A stretch of DNA of 64,000 bases from Ferrigenium straubiae (lineage in GTDB: Bacteria > Pseudomonadota > Gammaproteobacteria > Burkholderiales > Gallionellaceae): the NCBI GenBank assembly GCA_019449655.1, contig JAHQXD010000003.1:388577-452576 (forward strand), read 5' to 3'. The notes under the pieces are model-generated. The model searched no databases. It was not told where the DNA came from and saw nothing but the letters and a program-made list of their open reading frames with translations. Shown piece after piece: positions 39,039 to 48,852 of this stretch; within the stretch, counting starts at the first letter, position 1; each line of letters begins with the position of its first letter. The position numbers and the translations under genes are program-made.

Positions 39039-40046
39039 ATGCCCACGATGAAAGCCATCCTGATGACCGCCGCCGGCAATGCCGATGTGCTGCAACTGCG
39101 CGAGATCGCCAAACCCGAACTTCCCTCGCCGCACCACCTGCGCGTGAAGCTCGCCGCCGCCGGGGTGAATCCCATCGACACCAAGCTGCGCGCCAATCCC
39201 GTCTATTATCCCGACAAGCTGCCCGCAATCCTTGGCTGCGACGGTGCGGGCATCGTCGAGGAAGTGGGCAGCGCGGTGACGCGCTTCAAGATCGGAGATG
39301 CGGTGTATTTCTGCAACGGCGGGCTGGGCGACGAGCCGGGCTGCTATGCCGAATACACCACGCTGCACGAGGAATACTGCGCGACGAAGCCCGCCAACCT
39401 ATCACTTGAGGACAGCGCCGCGCTGCCGCTGGTGCTCATCACTGCATGGGAGTCGCTCGTCGAGCGCGCCAATCTCAAGGCCGGGCAAACCGTGCTGATC
39501 CACGCCGCCGCCGGAGGCGTGGGGCATGTTGCCGTACAGCTTGCGCACCACCTCGGCGCGAACATCGCCGCGACGGTCGGCGACGAAAAAAAAGCCGGGC
39601 TCGCGCACGGCCTCGGCGCGGAAAAAATCATCGAGTACCGCGAGCAGGACTTCGTGCAGGAGACGCTGGACTGGACAAATGGCCGGGGCACGGATGTGGT
39701 ATTCGACACGGTGGGCGGCGAGACTTTCCTGCGCTCGCTCGATGCCGTACGCATCGGCGGCAAACTGGTCACCCTGCTCTCCACCCCGCTGTCACTCGCC
39801 GATGCGCAGAAAGCAAGGCTGCGCAACCTGTCGCTGTGCTACGACCTGATGCTCACCCCGCAGGTGATGAACCTGCACGAGGAACGCGTGCGCCAGCGCA
39901 AAATCCTCGAGGAGGCGGCGAAGCTCGTCGAGGCAGGCAGGCTCGGCGTGCTGGTGTCGCACAGGCTGCCGCTGGAGCAAGCGGCGACGGCGCATCGCAT
40001 GATCGAGGCGGGCGGCATGACCGGCAAGATCGTGCTGACGATGTAA
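39039..40046 (+). CDS. Zinc-independent quinone oxidoreductase (MDR superfamily)
   Basis: About 335 residues. A GroES-like N-domain (VKLAAAGVNPIDTKLRAN, ILGCDGAGIVEEVGSAVTRFKIGDAVYF) is followed by an NADP-binding Rossmann domain (VLIHAAAGGVGHVAVQLAHHLGA). It lacks the structural-zinc cysteine cluster, as in the QOR/zeta-crystallin branch. Expected to reduce quinones or enones with NADPH. ATGs at 39039 and 39048 (MKAILMTAAG) are both possible; the longer frame from 38964 runs through repeat DNA and is unlikely. Specific substrate unknown. Confidence 0.87.
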   Translation: MPTMKAILMTAAGNADVLQLREIAKPELPSPHHLRVKLAAAGVNPIDTKLRANPVYYPDKLPAILGCDGAGIVEEVGSAVTRFKIGDAVYFCNGGLGDEPGCYAEYTTLHEEYCATKPANLSLEDSAALPLVLITAWESLVERANLKAGQTVLIHAAAGGVGHVAVQLAHHLGANIAATVGDEKKAGLAHGLGAEKIIEYREQDFVQETLDWTNGRGTDVVFDTVGGETFLRSLDAVRIGGKLVTLLSTPLSLADAQKARLRNLSLCYDLMLTPQVMNLHEERVRQRKILEEAAKLVEAGRLGVLVSHRLPLEQAATAHRMIEAGGMTGKIVLTM

Positions 40047-40142
40047 TGGCAAAAAACACCCTCTCCTCCGCCCCCTCTCCCGTACCCGCAAGGGGCATCC
40101 CCACTAGGGTCCCGCTGCTACGCAGCGACCGTGGCGAGACAA

Positions 40143-40196
40143 GCAGGAGAGGGGAATTATTCCCTCTCCCAATTTTGGGAGAGGGTTAGGGAGAGG
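40143..40196. repeat. CCCTCTCCC palindromic repeat upstream of tatD
   Basis: Contains CCCTCTCCCAA/TTGGGAGAGGG (about 40163-40186), followed by GTTAGGGAGAGGGC. It runs up to the tatD ATG and its final GGGAGAGGG may double as a ribosome-binding site. A relative lies inside tatD itself. Confidence 0.75.
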
Positions 40197-40199
40197 GCG

Positions 40200-41045
40200 A
40201 TGCAATTCATTGACACACATTGCCACCTCGACGCGGCCGAATTCAACAACACGCAGGCCGCGCTGGTGGAAGCCGCGCAGGCTGTGGAAGTGGCGCGCAT
40301 GGTCATTCCTGCGGTTGCGCGCAGCAACTTCGAGGCGGTGCACGGCCTGTGCGAGCGCTTTCCCGCCTGCGCGCCCGCCTACGGCATCCACCCGATGTAC
40401 GTAGATGAGGCGCAGCCGCAAGACCTCAACGCGTTGCGCGACTATCTGGCGCAACCCGGTACCGTCGCGGTCGGCGAGATCGGTCTGGATTTCTTCATCG
40501 AGCCGCACGACCGCGTGCGGCAGGAATACTTCTTCGCCGAGCAATTGAAACTGGCGCGCGAGTTCGATTTGCCGGTGCTGCTGCATATCCGCCGTGCGCA
40601 GGATGTGATCCTGAAGCACCTGCGCCAAGCCAGGGTGCGCGGCGGTATTGTCCATGCCTTCAGCGGCAGCCGCCAGCAGGCGGATGAGTTCATCAGGCTC
40701 GGCTTCAGGCTCGGCTTCGGCGGCGCGATGACCCATGTACGCGCCACGCGCCTGCGCGAACTCGCTGCAACCCTGCCGCCGCAGAGCATCGTGCTGGAGA
40801 CCGACGCGCCGGACATCCCGCCCGCCTTCCTGCATAGCCCTCTCCTCAATCCTCTCCCGCAAGCGGGAGAGGAGGCGGACGAATTGCTGCGCAAAGCCAA
40901 AATCACCGAGCCGAACAAGCCGGAGTACCTGCCGCGCATCGCCGAAACGCTCGCGGAGCTGCGCGGCCTGCCGCTGGAGGAGATCGCGCGCATCACCACG
41001 GAGAACGCGCTGACAGTTCTCCCCAGACTCGGATCGCTTGAATAA
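40200..41045 (+). CDS. TatD-family metal-dependent hydrolase (YjjV-like)
   Basis: 281 residues, TIM-barrel DNase/hydrolase family. Metal ligands are visible in FIDTHCHLDAAEF (HxH), VGEIGLDFF (Glu), PVLLHIRRA (His), GIVHAFSG (His) and LETDAPDIPPAF (Asp). TatD-type proteins are 3'-5' exonucleases; the YjjV branch is less well defined. Residues about 212-228 (HSPLLNPLPQAGEEADELL), just after the last metal-ligand loop, are encoded by a palindromic repeat that inserted in frame. The start is at MQFIDTHCH, right after a GGGAGAGGG repeat. Confidence 0.92.
   Translation: MQFIDTHCHLDAAEFNNTQAALVEAAQAVEVARMVIPAVARSNFEAVHGLCERFPACAPAYGIHPMYVDEAQPQDLNALRDYLAQPGTVAVGEIGLDFFIEPHDRVRQEYFFAEQLKLAREFDLPVLLHIRRAQDVILKHLRQARVRGGIVHAFSGSRQQADEFIRLGFRLGFGGAMTHVRATRLRELAATLPPQSIVLETDAPDIPPAFLHSPLLNPLPQAGEEADELLRKAKITEPNKPEYLPRIAETLAELRGLPLEEIARITTENALTVLPRLGSLE
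40836..40877. repeat. Palindromic repeat inserted in frame in tatD
   Basis: CCTCTCCCGC (40851-40860), AA, GCGGGAGAGG (40863-40872): a perfect 10-bp hairpin of the same family as the sequence before tatD. It encodes part of an extra loop without disrupting the frame. Confidence 0.8.
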
Positions 41046-41256
41046 AAATGCACTCCACCACGAAGCACACGAAGGCCACGAAGAATTTTCATCCCGGAAA
41101 ACGCAGGTGGGAAATTATTAACCCTTCGACACGCCCGCTACGCGTGCTGCTCAGGGCGAACGGACTGCTCACCAAGCCGGCGAGCCCACAAAAAGCCCTG
41201 CGTTCTTCTTCGTGGTCTTCGTGTCCTTCGTGGTTCATATTAGAATTTAAATAAAC
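41046..41256. repeat. Intergenic cluster of three dispersed repeats
   Basis: 211 bp holding an ACCACGAAG-type repeat (41054-41084), a CTTCGACA...CTCAGGGCGAACGG-type repeat (about 41117-41162), and an inverted ACCACGAAG-type repeat (41208-41240). No gene is seen. The two inverted copies could fold into one long hairpin. Confidence 0.75.
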
Positions 41257-42027
41257 ATGCCGCTCTCCCATCTCGACAACGACCATGAGCGCCGCTTCGG
41301 CGGCGTTGATCGCCTCTACGGCGAGGGCACCCGCATGGCGCTGCACCGCAGCCGCGTGGCGGTGGTGGGCGTCGGCGGCGTCGGTTCCTGGGCGGTCGAG
41401 GCGCTCGCGCGCAGCGGCGTCGGGAACATCACGCTGATCGACTTCGACCATGTCGCCGCCTCCAACATGAACCGGCAGATCCAGGCGCTGGAGAGCACGC
41501 TCGGCGCGGCGAAGGTGACGGTCCTCGAAGCGCGCATCCGCGATATCAATCCCGCCTGCAAGGTGAATGCCGTCGATGATTTCCTCACCGAGGGAAATCT
41601 CCGCGAGTTGATTCCAGAAGGCGCGTTCGACGCCGTAATCGACGCCTGCGACCAGGTGAAGGTGAAGGCCGCGCTGATCGCCCACGCGCGCTTCAAGAAG
41701 ATTCCGCTGGTCGTGTGCGGCGCGGCAGGCGGGAAGAGCAATCCCCTCAATTTGCGTCAGGCCGACCTGGGGCTGGTCACCCACGACGCGCTGCTTTCGC
41801 GCATCCGCAACCTGCTGCGCAAGGAATTCAAAATTCTGCCGCGCAAAAACGGCAAGTTCGGCGTGGCCTGCGTGTACCTGGAGGAGCCGTCCCGGAAGAG
41901 CGGGATCTGCACCGCGGGCAACCTGAGCTGCGCGGGCTACGGCTCGGCAGTGACGGTCACCGCGCCGATGGGGTTCGCCGCAGCGGCCTGGTGCATCGAG
42001 CGGCTCGTGACACAATCTGGCGATTGA
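41257..42027 (+). CDS. tcdA: tRNA threonylcarbamoyladenosine dehydratase
   Basis: 256 residues, E1-like ThiF superfamily. It cyclises t6A to ct6A on tRNA using ATP, with CsdA/CsdE-type sulfur partners in E. coli. Seen: RVAVVGVGGVGSWAVEALARSG (Rossmann), LIDFDHVAASNMNRQI, DACDQVKVKAALI, and KNGKFGVACVYLEEPSRK with GTVTAP-like ending VTVTAPMGFAAAAW. Length matches E. coli TcdA (268). It is downstream of a repeat-filled gap and convergent with pldA. Confidence 0.94.
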   Translation: MPLSHLDNDHERRFGGVDRLYGEGTRMALHRSRVAVVGVGGVGSWAVEALARSGVGNITLIDFDHVAASNMNRQIQALESTLGAAKVTVLEARIRDINPACKVNAVDDFLTEGNLRELIPEGAFDAVIDACDQVKVKAALIAHARFKKIPLVVCGAAGGKSNPLNLRQADLGLVTHDALLSRIRNLLRKEFKILPRKNGKFGVACVYLEEPSRKSGICTAGNLSCAGYGSAVTVTAPMGFAAAAWCIERLVTQSGD

Positions 42028-42064
42028 TTCGAGGCTATTCGCCCATCAAGCATCGGCGGCCTGA

Positions 42065-43150
42065 CTACCACTCGCGGAACGAAAAGCCAACACCCATCGT
42101 CGTCTGGCGATGGTTGTAGTCGATGAGGCTCTCGCCGAAGCCTGAAGTCAGCTGGGTATGCAGCCGCGCGGAGTTCCCCAGCGGCACCGGCATCGACCAA
42201 TCGAGTTGCATGAAGCCGCGGTTACTTCCGAAGCGGAGATTGTTGCGCAGCAGCAGGGCCACGGCCTGCGACTTGTCTGCGGGCTCCCAGCGCGCCACCA
42301 GGTCGGCGCGGCCGACGTAATCGGTGATGTCCGGGTTCTCGTCCTTGAGGGCATTCTCCGGGATACGCCACCAGCCGCGCGCCATCACCGAAGTGTTGCC
42401 CCATTCCCAGCCGCCCTGCAGGTAGAGGCGGTTCCAGCTGCGCGACTCCGGCAAATGCTGCCCGTTCGACTGGTGCGACAGCCCGAGGTTGACGAGCTTC
42501 AGTCCCGAATCCTTGCCCGTGCCCAGGGTCGCGATGAGTTCCGGCTCGTAATTGGTCTCGCGGAACAGCGAGGAATTGCGCGTGTTGAACATCTGCCAGT
42601 TGGACTGCTGCGTGTAGGCGCCCCACAGGCGCAGCGTCTTCAGCCCCAGGAAATTGATGTCTCGCTGGCTGCCGATGTCCGCCTTGAAGCTCAACTGGAA
42701 TTTGGTCTCCAGCGCATCGAAATCGAAGGGTGCAGGCGTGCTGTGGCCCGGAGCGGGCGAGGTAGGCTGCCTGTTGATCTTGCCGGTCGTGCGCACCAGC
42801 AGGTAGCTTTGCCGATGTGGTGTCAGGCGGCCTAATTTGCTCTCATCGCGATTGGTTCTGTCATCCAGGTTCCAGGCCTTGGTCAGGTAGGAGCGTTCCG
42901 GGGGCGGGGGCGATGCAGGTGTGGCAACGGCTGGCGGCGGCGCTCCCTCTTCGTCTTCAAGCAACGGCAGTTCCGCCATGGAAGCGGCGGCCTGCGCATT
43001 GTCGTAGCACTTCAGGCGCTCGGCGTTGCTGCCCGCATATTGCTTCGCGCACAGCGCAAAGGCCTCCTCGCCGGCCTGTACCGCCGGCGCAAGCAGCAGG
43101 CACAGCAGCAGGAAGCCGCCCCGGCGGGCGGAATGGTTCGTTTTTTTCAT
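42065..43150 (-). CDS. pldA: Outer-membrane phospholipase A1
   Basis: 361 residues: signal peptide up to about 26 (LLLCLLLAPAVQAG), a variable Pro-rich stretch, then a 12-strand barrel. The active-site strand LVNLGLSHQSNGQHLPESRSWNRLYL carries the OMPLA His, Ser and Asn residues (HxS plus SWNR). It ends in VGFSFREW. It degrades phospholipids that reach the outer leaflet and is calcium-dependent on dimerisation in the family. The N-terminal extension (about 25-100, with a Cys pair) is longer than in E. coli PldA. Confidence 0.93.
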   Translation of the reverse strand: MKKTNHSARRGGFLLLCLLLAPAVQAGEEAFALCAKQYAGSNAERLKCYDNAQAAASMAELPLLEDEEGAPPPAVATPASPPPPERSYLTKAWNLDDRTNRDESKLGRLTPHRQSYLLVRTTGKINRQPTSPAPGHSTPAPFDFDALETKFQLSFKADIGSQRDINFLGLKTLRLWGAYTQQSNWQMFNTRNSSLFRETNYEPELIATLGTGKDSGLKLVNLGLSHQSNGQHLPESRSWNRLYLQGGWEWGNTSVMARGWWRIPENALKDENPDITDYVGRADLVARWEPADKSQAVALLLRNNLRFGSNRGFMQLDWSMPVPLGNSARLHTQLTSGFGESLIDYNHRQTTMGVGFSFREW

Positions 43151-43206
43151 AATGAAACCGAGCTAAAGTTATTCGTATGGTGGCCGCGAACGGCAGGCAG
43201 CACCGC

Positions 43207-44157
43207 CTATCTCAGCCAGCCCTTGCGGTGGAACACCCAGAACGGCAATGCGACGGATACCGCCATCAGCGACAGGGCGAATAGATAGCCGTTCGGCCAG
43301 TTTAGTTCCGGCATGGACTTGAAATTCATGCCGTAGATGGAGGCGATCAGGGTGGGCGGCAGCAGCGCCACCGAGACCACCGAGAACAGGCGCACGATCT
43401 TGTTCTGGTTGATGTTGATGAAGCCGACCGTGGCGTTCATCAGGAAGTTGATCTTGTCGAACAGGAAGGCGGTATGCCCGTCCAGCGAATCGATGTCCTG
43501 CATGATCTGGCGCGCCCCATCCATCATGTCCGGAGAGAGCAGCTTGCTGCGCATCAGGAACGAGACCGCACGGCGCGTATCCATGAGGTTGCGGCGGATG
43601 CGCCCGTTGAGGTGCTCCGCATGCGCGATGCTGGCCAGCACCGCGCTGGCCTGTTTGTCGCTGAGCGTCTTGTAGAGCACCGCGTCGCTGATTTCGCCGA
43701 GATCGGCATAGGCCTCCTCCAGCGCGTCGGCGGAGAACTCCACGTCGGAGCCGTACAGGTCGACCAGCACGTCGAGGCTGCCCGCGACCAGGTCGGTCTG
43801 CCCGCGCGAACGCAGGCGGAAATGCTGGAAGACCGGCGGGTCTTCGTCATGCACGCTGAACAGCACGTTGTTCGACAGCACGAAAGCTACGATGACGCTA
43901 CGCGACTCGCTTTCCTTGCCGAGCAGGAAGTCCGAGCGCACATGCAGTTCTCCGTCCTCCTCGTAGAAGCGCGCGCTCGCCTCGATGTCGCGCAAATGCT
44001 CGGCTTGCGGCAGGATGATCGAAAAGGTCCTGGTCACCCATTCGCGCTCTTCTTCGCCGGGTGCAATGGCATCCACCCAGACCGGCTTGCGCGCGGCGAT
44101 CTCATCCGGCCGGATGCCGACCAGCTTTCCGTTTTCCAGCGTGAAAATATTGAGCAT
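43207..44157 (-). CDS. corA: CorA magnesium/cobalt transporter
   Basis: 316 residues. A large cytoplasmic funnel domain is followed by a long stalk helix and two C-terminal membrane helices, with the CorA signature YGMNFKSMPELNWPNGY between them and a basic end (FHRKGWLR). It takes up Mg2+ (also Co2+ or Ni2+) as a pentamer in the inner membrane. Size matches the E. coli protein. It stands 57 bp upstream of pldA on the same strand, probably independently. Confidence 0.95.
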   Translation of the reverse strand: MLNIFTLENGKLVGIRPDEIAARKPVWVDAIAPGEEEREWVTRTFSIILPQAEHLRDIEASARFYEEDGELHVRSDFLLGKESESRSVIVAFVLSNNVLFSVHDEDPPVFQHFRLRSRGQTDLVAGSLDVLVDLYGSDVEFSADALEEAYADLGEISDAVLYKTLSDKQASAVLASIAHAEHLNGRIRRNLMDTRRAVSFLMRSKLLSPDMMDGARQIMQDIDSLDGHTAFLFDKINFLMNATVGFININQNKIVRLFSVVSVALLPPTLIASIYGMNFKSMPELNWPNGYLFALSLMAVSVALPFWVFHRKGWLR

Positions 44158-44194
44158 GCGGTTGCTTCCGGTTACTGAATTTCAATGGGGGCGA

Positions 44195-44749
44195 TTATCC
44201 ACTACAAGGACTCAAAGGAAAACGCGCCAGCACCCGGTAATCCGTCAGCCCGCCCCGCTGCACGGATTGTACCAGTGCGAAATCCGCTATCCTCCAGCAT
44301 GCCGGCTGCATCACGGGCAGCGGCATATCGCTCCAGTGCGCGTTGCGCAGCAGCGTGACATGCGGTTTATATTCGCGCTGGTCGAACTTGAAGCGATGCG
44401 CGTCCAGGCGCCGCCCCAGCGCATCGGCCAGTTGTAGCAGTTGCTGCGGCACATGGTGCGGCGCGGCGTACACGATATGGTTGTGCCCCCAGTAGCGCGC
44501 CGCATCGAAACACAGCTCGAACCCCTCGCCGCCTGCCTCCTGCGCCGCGAGCTGCAGCACTTCCAGCCCATACAGTTCGACATCGCCGATGAACGCCAGC
44601 GTGTTGTGCAGCGTCTCGCCGCGCATCGCGCGCCCGCCGCACAGGCGCTTCAGCGGCGCCTGCCAGGCCGCAAGCTGCGCGGACTCGGCGGCGGTCGGCC
44701 AGAAGGCGAAAAAAACGCGCGCAACAGGGTTGTCGGGTGGGTGGTTCAT
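44195..44749 (-). CDS. thpR: RNA 2',3'-cyclic phosphodiesterase
   Basis: 184 residues of the 2H phosphoesterase family (LigT/ThpR). The two HxTx motifs are HNTLAF (about 48-53) and HVTLLR (about 129-134), in the usual two-lobed layout starting RVFFAFWPTAAESAQLAAW. Bacterial members hydrolyse 2',3'-cyclic phosphate ends of RNA. It stands alone, 37 bp from corA on the same strand and divergent from the large oxidoreductase gene. Confidence 0.93.
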   Translation of the reverse strand: MNHPPDNPVARVFFAFWPTAAESAQLAAWQAPLKRLCGGRAMRGETLHNTLAFIGDVELYGLEVLQLAAQEAGGEGFELCFDAARYWGHNHIVYAAPHHVPQQLLQLADALGRRLDAHRFKFDQREYKPHVTLLRNAHWSDMPLPVMQPACWRIADFALVQSVQRGGLTDYRVLARFPLSPCSG

Positions 44750-44884
44750 ATGGCGGGCATTCTATAGCAGCCGGGCGTGCCGCCGATGGAACTTTCCCCA
44801 ATAGCGATCCTCTTCCCTTTCATGTTTTGCGCATCCTGTTTTGTCCGCATGCTCATCAGGGTCGAGCGGCGAGCCGCATTCGGG

Positions 44885-44897
44885 TAAAATGCGCGCC
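44885..44897 (+). promoter_or_regulatory. Putative -10 with GCGCGCC discriminator for the gene at 44918
   Basis: TAAAAT directly followed by GCGCGCC, 21 bp before the ATG. It has the same form as the argH and metK elements. The -35 is not evident. Confidence 0.5.
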
Positions 44898-44917
44898 TTG
44901 TCGAATCAGGGCAGACC

Positions 44918-47900
44918 ATGACTGCACGCTTGAGAGAAATACCCTACAACTACACCTCGCTTTCCGACCGCGAGATCGTCCTGCGGCTGCTCGGCGCCGA
45001 GGCGTGGGACATCATCAACACGCTGCGCGAAGAACGCCGCACCGGGCGCTCGGCGCAGATGCTGTACGAGGTGCTGGGCGACATCTGGGTGCTGACGCGC
45101 AATCCGTACCTGCAGGACGACCTGCTCTCCAACCGCAAGCGCCGCAACGCGCTGACCGGCGCGCTGCGCCACCGCCTGAACGCCATCGAGGCGCGCCGCC
45201 GCGAGTCCGAGGGCGACGCCGGCCAGGACGACCGCAACCGGAAGGTGAGGCGCCTGCTCGAACTCGCCGCGGCGGCAGTCGACCAGTTCGCCGCCGAATT
45301 CGAGCAGACCCTACAGCTGCGCAAGCGCGCGCTGCGGGTGCTGACACGCATCACGCGCCGCGACAACATCCAGTTCGACGGCCTGGCGCGCGTCTCGCAT
45401 GTGACCGACGCGACCGACTGGCGTGTGGAATATCCGTTCGTGGTGCTGCACCCCGACACCGAGGAAGAGGTCGCGCCGCTGGTACGCGCCTGCATCGAGC
45501 TCAAGCTGACCATCATCCCGCGCGGCGGCGGCACCGGCTACACCGGCGGTGCGGTGCCGCTGGACAGGTTCTCCGCGGTGATCAACACCGAGAAGCTGGA
45601 CGCGTACTCCGCCGTGGAACATCTGGTGCTGCCCGGTGTGGACAAACCCTACGCCACGATCCGCTGCGGCGCGGGCGTGGTAACGCGGCGCGTGATGGAG
45701 GCGGCGGAAGCCAACAAGCTGGTGTTCGCGGTCGACCCGACCTCGGCGGACGCGTCGTGCATCGGCGGCAACGTGTCGATGAACGCGGGCGGAAAGAAGG
45801 CCGTGCTGTGGGGCACCGCGCTGGACAACCTCGCCTCGTGGCGCATGGTCACGCCGGACGGCCTGTGGATGCTGGTCGAGCGCATCAACCACAACCTCGG
45901 CAAGATCCACGACACGGAAACTGCGACCTTCCGCATCAGCCGCTTCGAGATCGACGGCAAGACGCCGCACGGCGCGCCGGAGATGCTCAACATCCCCGGC
46001 AGCGCGTTCCGCAAGGCCGGCCTCGGCAAGGACGTCACCGACAAGTTCCTCTCCGGCCTGCCCGGCATCCAGAAGGAGGGCTGCGACGGCATCATCACCT
46101 CGGCGCGCTTCATCCTGCACCGCGCCCACGAGCATACCCGCACCGTGTGCCTGGAATTCTTCGGCCAGGTGCGCGAGGCGGTGCCCGCGATCGTCGAAAT
46201 CAAGAACTACATGGACGCGCACCCCACGGCGCTGCTCGCGGGGCTGGAACACCTCGACGAGCGCTACCTCAAGGCGGTGGGCTACGCCACCAAGGCCAGG
46301 CGCGGCACCCGCCCGAAGATGGTGCTGATCGCCGACGTGGTCAGCGACGATGCGGACTCGGCGGCTTCCGCCGCATCGGAGATCGTGCGCTTCGCCAACC
46401 TGCGCAGCGGCGAAGGTTTCGTCGCGGTCTCCGCCGAGGCGCGCAAGAAATTCTGGCTGGACCGCGCGCGCACCGCCGCGATCGCCAAGCACACCAACGC
46501 CTTCAAGGTCAACGAGGACGTGGTGATCCCGCTGCCGCGCATGGGCGACTACTGCGACGGCATCGAGCGCATCAACATCGAGCTGTCGCTGAAGAACAAG
46601 CTCAAGCTGCTCGATGCGCTGGACGAATTCTTCGCGGGCGAACTTCCGCTGCGCTACCAGGACGACGCGCAACTCGGCGGCGCCGAACTGCTCGGCAACC
46701 GCCCGCAGGCGGCAAAGCAGGTGCTCGCCGAAGTGCGCACGCGCTGGCAATGGCTGCTCGACAACCTCGATGCGCCGCTCGGGGAAGGCATGTACGCGCC
46801 CGAGGACCGGCAGGATGCGGCCACCGTGTTCGACGCGGTGCAGCGCCACCTGATGCGCGCCTCGTGGAAGCGCGAGGTGCGCGAGCCGCTGCGCCACATT
46901 TTCAGCGGTGCCACCTACCAGCCCATCCTCGACCAGTGCGGCAACATCCACGGCAACGTGCTGAAGAGCCGCGTGTTCGTCGCACTGCACATGCACGCCG
47001 GCGACGGCAACGTGCACACCAACATCCCGGTGAATTCGGACGACTACGAGATGCTGCAGCAGGCCTATGCTGCGGTGGACCGCATCATGCGCCTCGCGAA
47101 GGACCTCGGCGGGGTGATCTCCGGCGAGCACGGCATCGGCATCACCAAGTTCGACTACCTCGATCCTCAGGACATCGCCGCCTTCGCCGACTACAAGCAG
47201 CGCATCGACCCGGAGGGACGCTTCAACCGCGGCAAGCTGCTCAAGGGCAGCAACCTGGAGCGCGCCTACACACCGAGCTTCAACCTGATGGAGCTGGAAA
47301 GCCTGATCCTGGAAAAGAGCGAACTCGGCGAGATCGCCGACTCGTTCAAGGACTGCCTGCGCTGCGGCAAGTGCAAACCGGTGTGCAGCACCCATGTGCC
47401 GCGCGCCAACCTGCTATATTCGCCGCGCAACAAGATCCTCGCGACCTCGCTGCTGATCGAGGCGTTCCTGTACGAGGAACAGACGCGGCGCGGCGTCTCC
47501 ATCCAGCACTTCGCCGAATTCGGCGACGTCGCCGACCACTGCACGATCTGCCACAAGTGCAAGAATCCCTGCCCGGTGGACATCGATTTCGGCGACGTGT
47601 CGGTCGCGATGCGCAACTTCCTGCGCAAGCAGGGCAAGAAGAAATTCAACCCGGTGACTGCCGGCTCGATGATGTTCCTCACCGCCACCGACCCGCTCAC
47701 GATCAAGCTGCTGCGCAAGACGATGATCGAGCTGGGCTACAAGGCGCAGCGCGCCGGCCACAAGATCGCCAAACATCTGGGCCTGCTGGGCGGCCAGCTC
47801 AAACACCCGCCGGCCACCGTGGGCGGTGCACCGCTGCTTTTCCCGTCCGGCCACGCGAAGGTGATCCACTTCGTCAACAAGCCGATGCCGGGCAACCTGC

Positions 47901-48775
47901 CCAAGAAGACCTCGCGCGCGCTGCTCGACATCGAGGACCCCAGCATCGTGCCGGTCATCCGCAACCCGCACAAGCTGAGCGAGGATTCCGAGGCAGTGTT
48001 CTACTTCCCCGGCTGCGGCTCGGAGCGGCTGTTCGGCCAGGTCGGGCTCGCGACGCAGGCGATGCTCTACGAGCTCGGCGCGATCACCGTGCTGCCGCCC
48101 GGCTACCTGTGCTGCGGCTACCCGCAGAACGCCGCAGGCAGGGCCGACCAAGCCAATCAGATCAGCACCGACAACCGCGTGCTGTTCCATCGCGTGGCGA
48201 ATACGCTGAATTACCTCGACATCAAGACGGTGATCGTGTCGTGCGGCACCTGCATGGACCAGTTGCTGAAATACCAGTTCGAGAAAATCTTTCCCGGCTG
48301 CCGCCTGCTCGACATCCACGAGTATTTGCTCGAGAAAGGCATGAAGCTGGAGTCCCCCACCGGCGCACGGTACATGTACCACGATCCCTGCCACTCGCCG
48401 ATGAAGACCTACCAGCCGCTCAAGGTGGCCAGCGAGTTGATGGGGACCGACGTGAAGCTCAACGACCGCTGTTGCGGCGAGGCCGGCAGCTTCGGCGTAT
48501 CGGTGCCGCAGATCGCGACCCAGGTGCGCTTCCGCAAGGAAGAGGAAATGCGCAAGGGCGCCGCCGCGCTGCGCGCCGACGGTTTTGCCGGCGAGGTGAA
48601 AATCCTCACCTCCTGTCCGGCCTGCCATCAGGGGCTGTCGCGCTACGACAACGACAGCGGCACCACGTCGGAATACATCATCATCGAAATGGCGCGCCAC
48701 CTGCTCGGCCCGGACTGGCTGGAGAGTTACGTCGACAAGGCCAATCACGGAGGCATCGAACGCGTGCTGCTGTGA
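44918..48775 (+). CDS. Large FAD-linked oxidase / Fe-S / heterodisulfide reductase-like fusion
   Basis: 1285 residues in one chain. The N-terminal domain of about 100 residues ([19 protein letters not shown]) is of the DUF3683 type. An FAD-binding oxidase domain follows ([34 protein letters not shown]), then its C-terminal domain with [14 protein letters not shown]. Two [4Fe-4S] motifs come next ([11 protein letters not shown] and [14 protein letters not shown]), then two CCG modules ([13 protein letters not shown] ... CCGYPQN, and YHDPCHSP ... CCGEAGSFG ... SCPACHQG). The layout equals a fused GlcD-GlcF or D-lactate dehydrogenase feeding electrons to the respiratory chain. The substrate, probably a 2-hydroxy acid, is not determined. 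Confidence 0.9.
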   Translation: MTARLREIPYNYTSLSDREIVLRLLGAEAWDIINTLREERRTGRSAQMLYEVLGDIWVLTRNPYLQDDLLSNRKRRNALTGALRHRLNAIEARRRESEGDAGQDDRNRKVRRLLELAAAAVDQFAAEFEQTLQLRKRALRVLTRITRRDNIQFDGLARVSHVTDATDWRVEYPFVVLHPDTEEEVAPLVRACIELKLTIIPRGGGTGYTGGAVPLDRFSAVINTEKLDAYSAVEHLVLPGVDKPYATIRCGAGVVTRRVMEAAEANKLVFAVDPTSADASCIGGNVSMNAGGKKAVLWGTALDNLASWRMVTPDGLWMLVERINHNLGKIHDTETATFRISRFEIDGKTPHGAPEMLNIPGSAFRKAGLGKDVTDKFLSGLPGIQKEGCDGIITSARFILHRAHEHTRTVCLEFFGQVREAVPAIVEIKNYMDAHPTALLAGLEHLDERYLKAVGYATKARRGTRPKMVLIADVVSDDADSAASAASEIVRFANLRSGEGFVAVSAEARKKFWLDRARTAAIAKHTNAFKVNEDVVIPLPRMGDYCDGIERINIELSLKNKLKLLDALDEFFAGELPLRYQDDAQLGGAELLGNRPQAAKQVLAEVRTRWQWLLDNLDAPLGEGMYAPEDRQDAATVFDAVQRHLMRASWKREVREPLRHIFSGATYQPILDQCGNIHGNVLKSRVFVALHMHAGDGNVHTNIPVNSDDYEMLQQAYAAVDRIMRLAKDLGGVISGEHGIGITKFDYLDPQDIAAFADYKQRIDPEGRFNRGKLLKGSNLERAYTPSFNLMELESLILEKSELGEIADSFKDCLRCGKCKPVCSTHVPRANLLYSPRNKILATSLLIEAFLYEEQTRRGVSIQHFAEFGDVADHCTICHKCKNPCPVDIDFGDVSVAMRNFLRKQGKKKFNPVTAGSMMFLTATDPLTIKLLRKTMIELGYKAQRAGHKIAKHLGLLGGQLKHPPATVGGAPLLFPSGHAKVIHFVNKPMPGNLPKKTSRALLDIEDPSIVPVIRNPHKLSEDSEAVFYFPGCGSERLFGQVGLATQAMLYELGAITVLPPGYLCCGYPQNAAGRADQANQISTDNRVLFHRVANTLNYLDIKTVIVSCGTCMDQLLKYQFEKIFPGCRLLDIHEYLLEKGMKLESPTGARYMYHDPCHSPMKTYQPLKVASELMGTDVKLNDRCCGEAGSFGVSVPQIATQVRFRKEEEMRKGAAALRADGFAGEVKILTSCPACHQGLSRYDNDSGTTSEYIIIEMARHLLGPDWLESYVDKANHGGIERVLL

Positions 48776-48852
48776 GCTGCCCATTCCGGGGAACGCCGCT
48801 TGACGGCAGGACGCGCCTCATGGAAAGTATCGGCCTATAACCAAGAATAACC

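Noticed and set aside
45311-47395. 694-codon minus-strand open frame opposite the same gene
   Set aside because: Antisense shadow; no domain, and it lies wholly within a gene with strong motifs.
44737-48840. 1367-codon open frame on the plus strand overlapping the FAD/Fe-S gene
   Set aside because: It is an out-of-frame shadow of the real 1285-residue gene in GC-rich DNA; its translation is Arg/Ala/Gly-rich low complexity without motifs.
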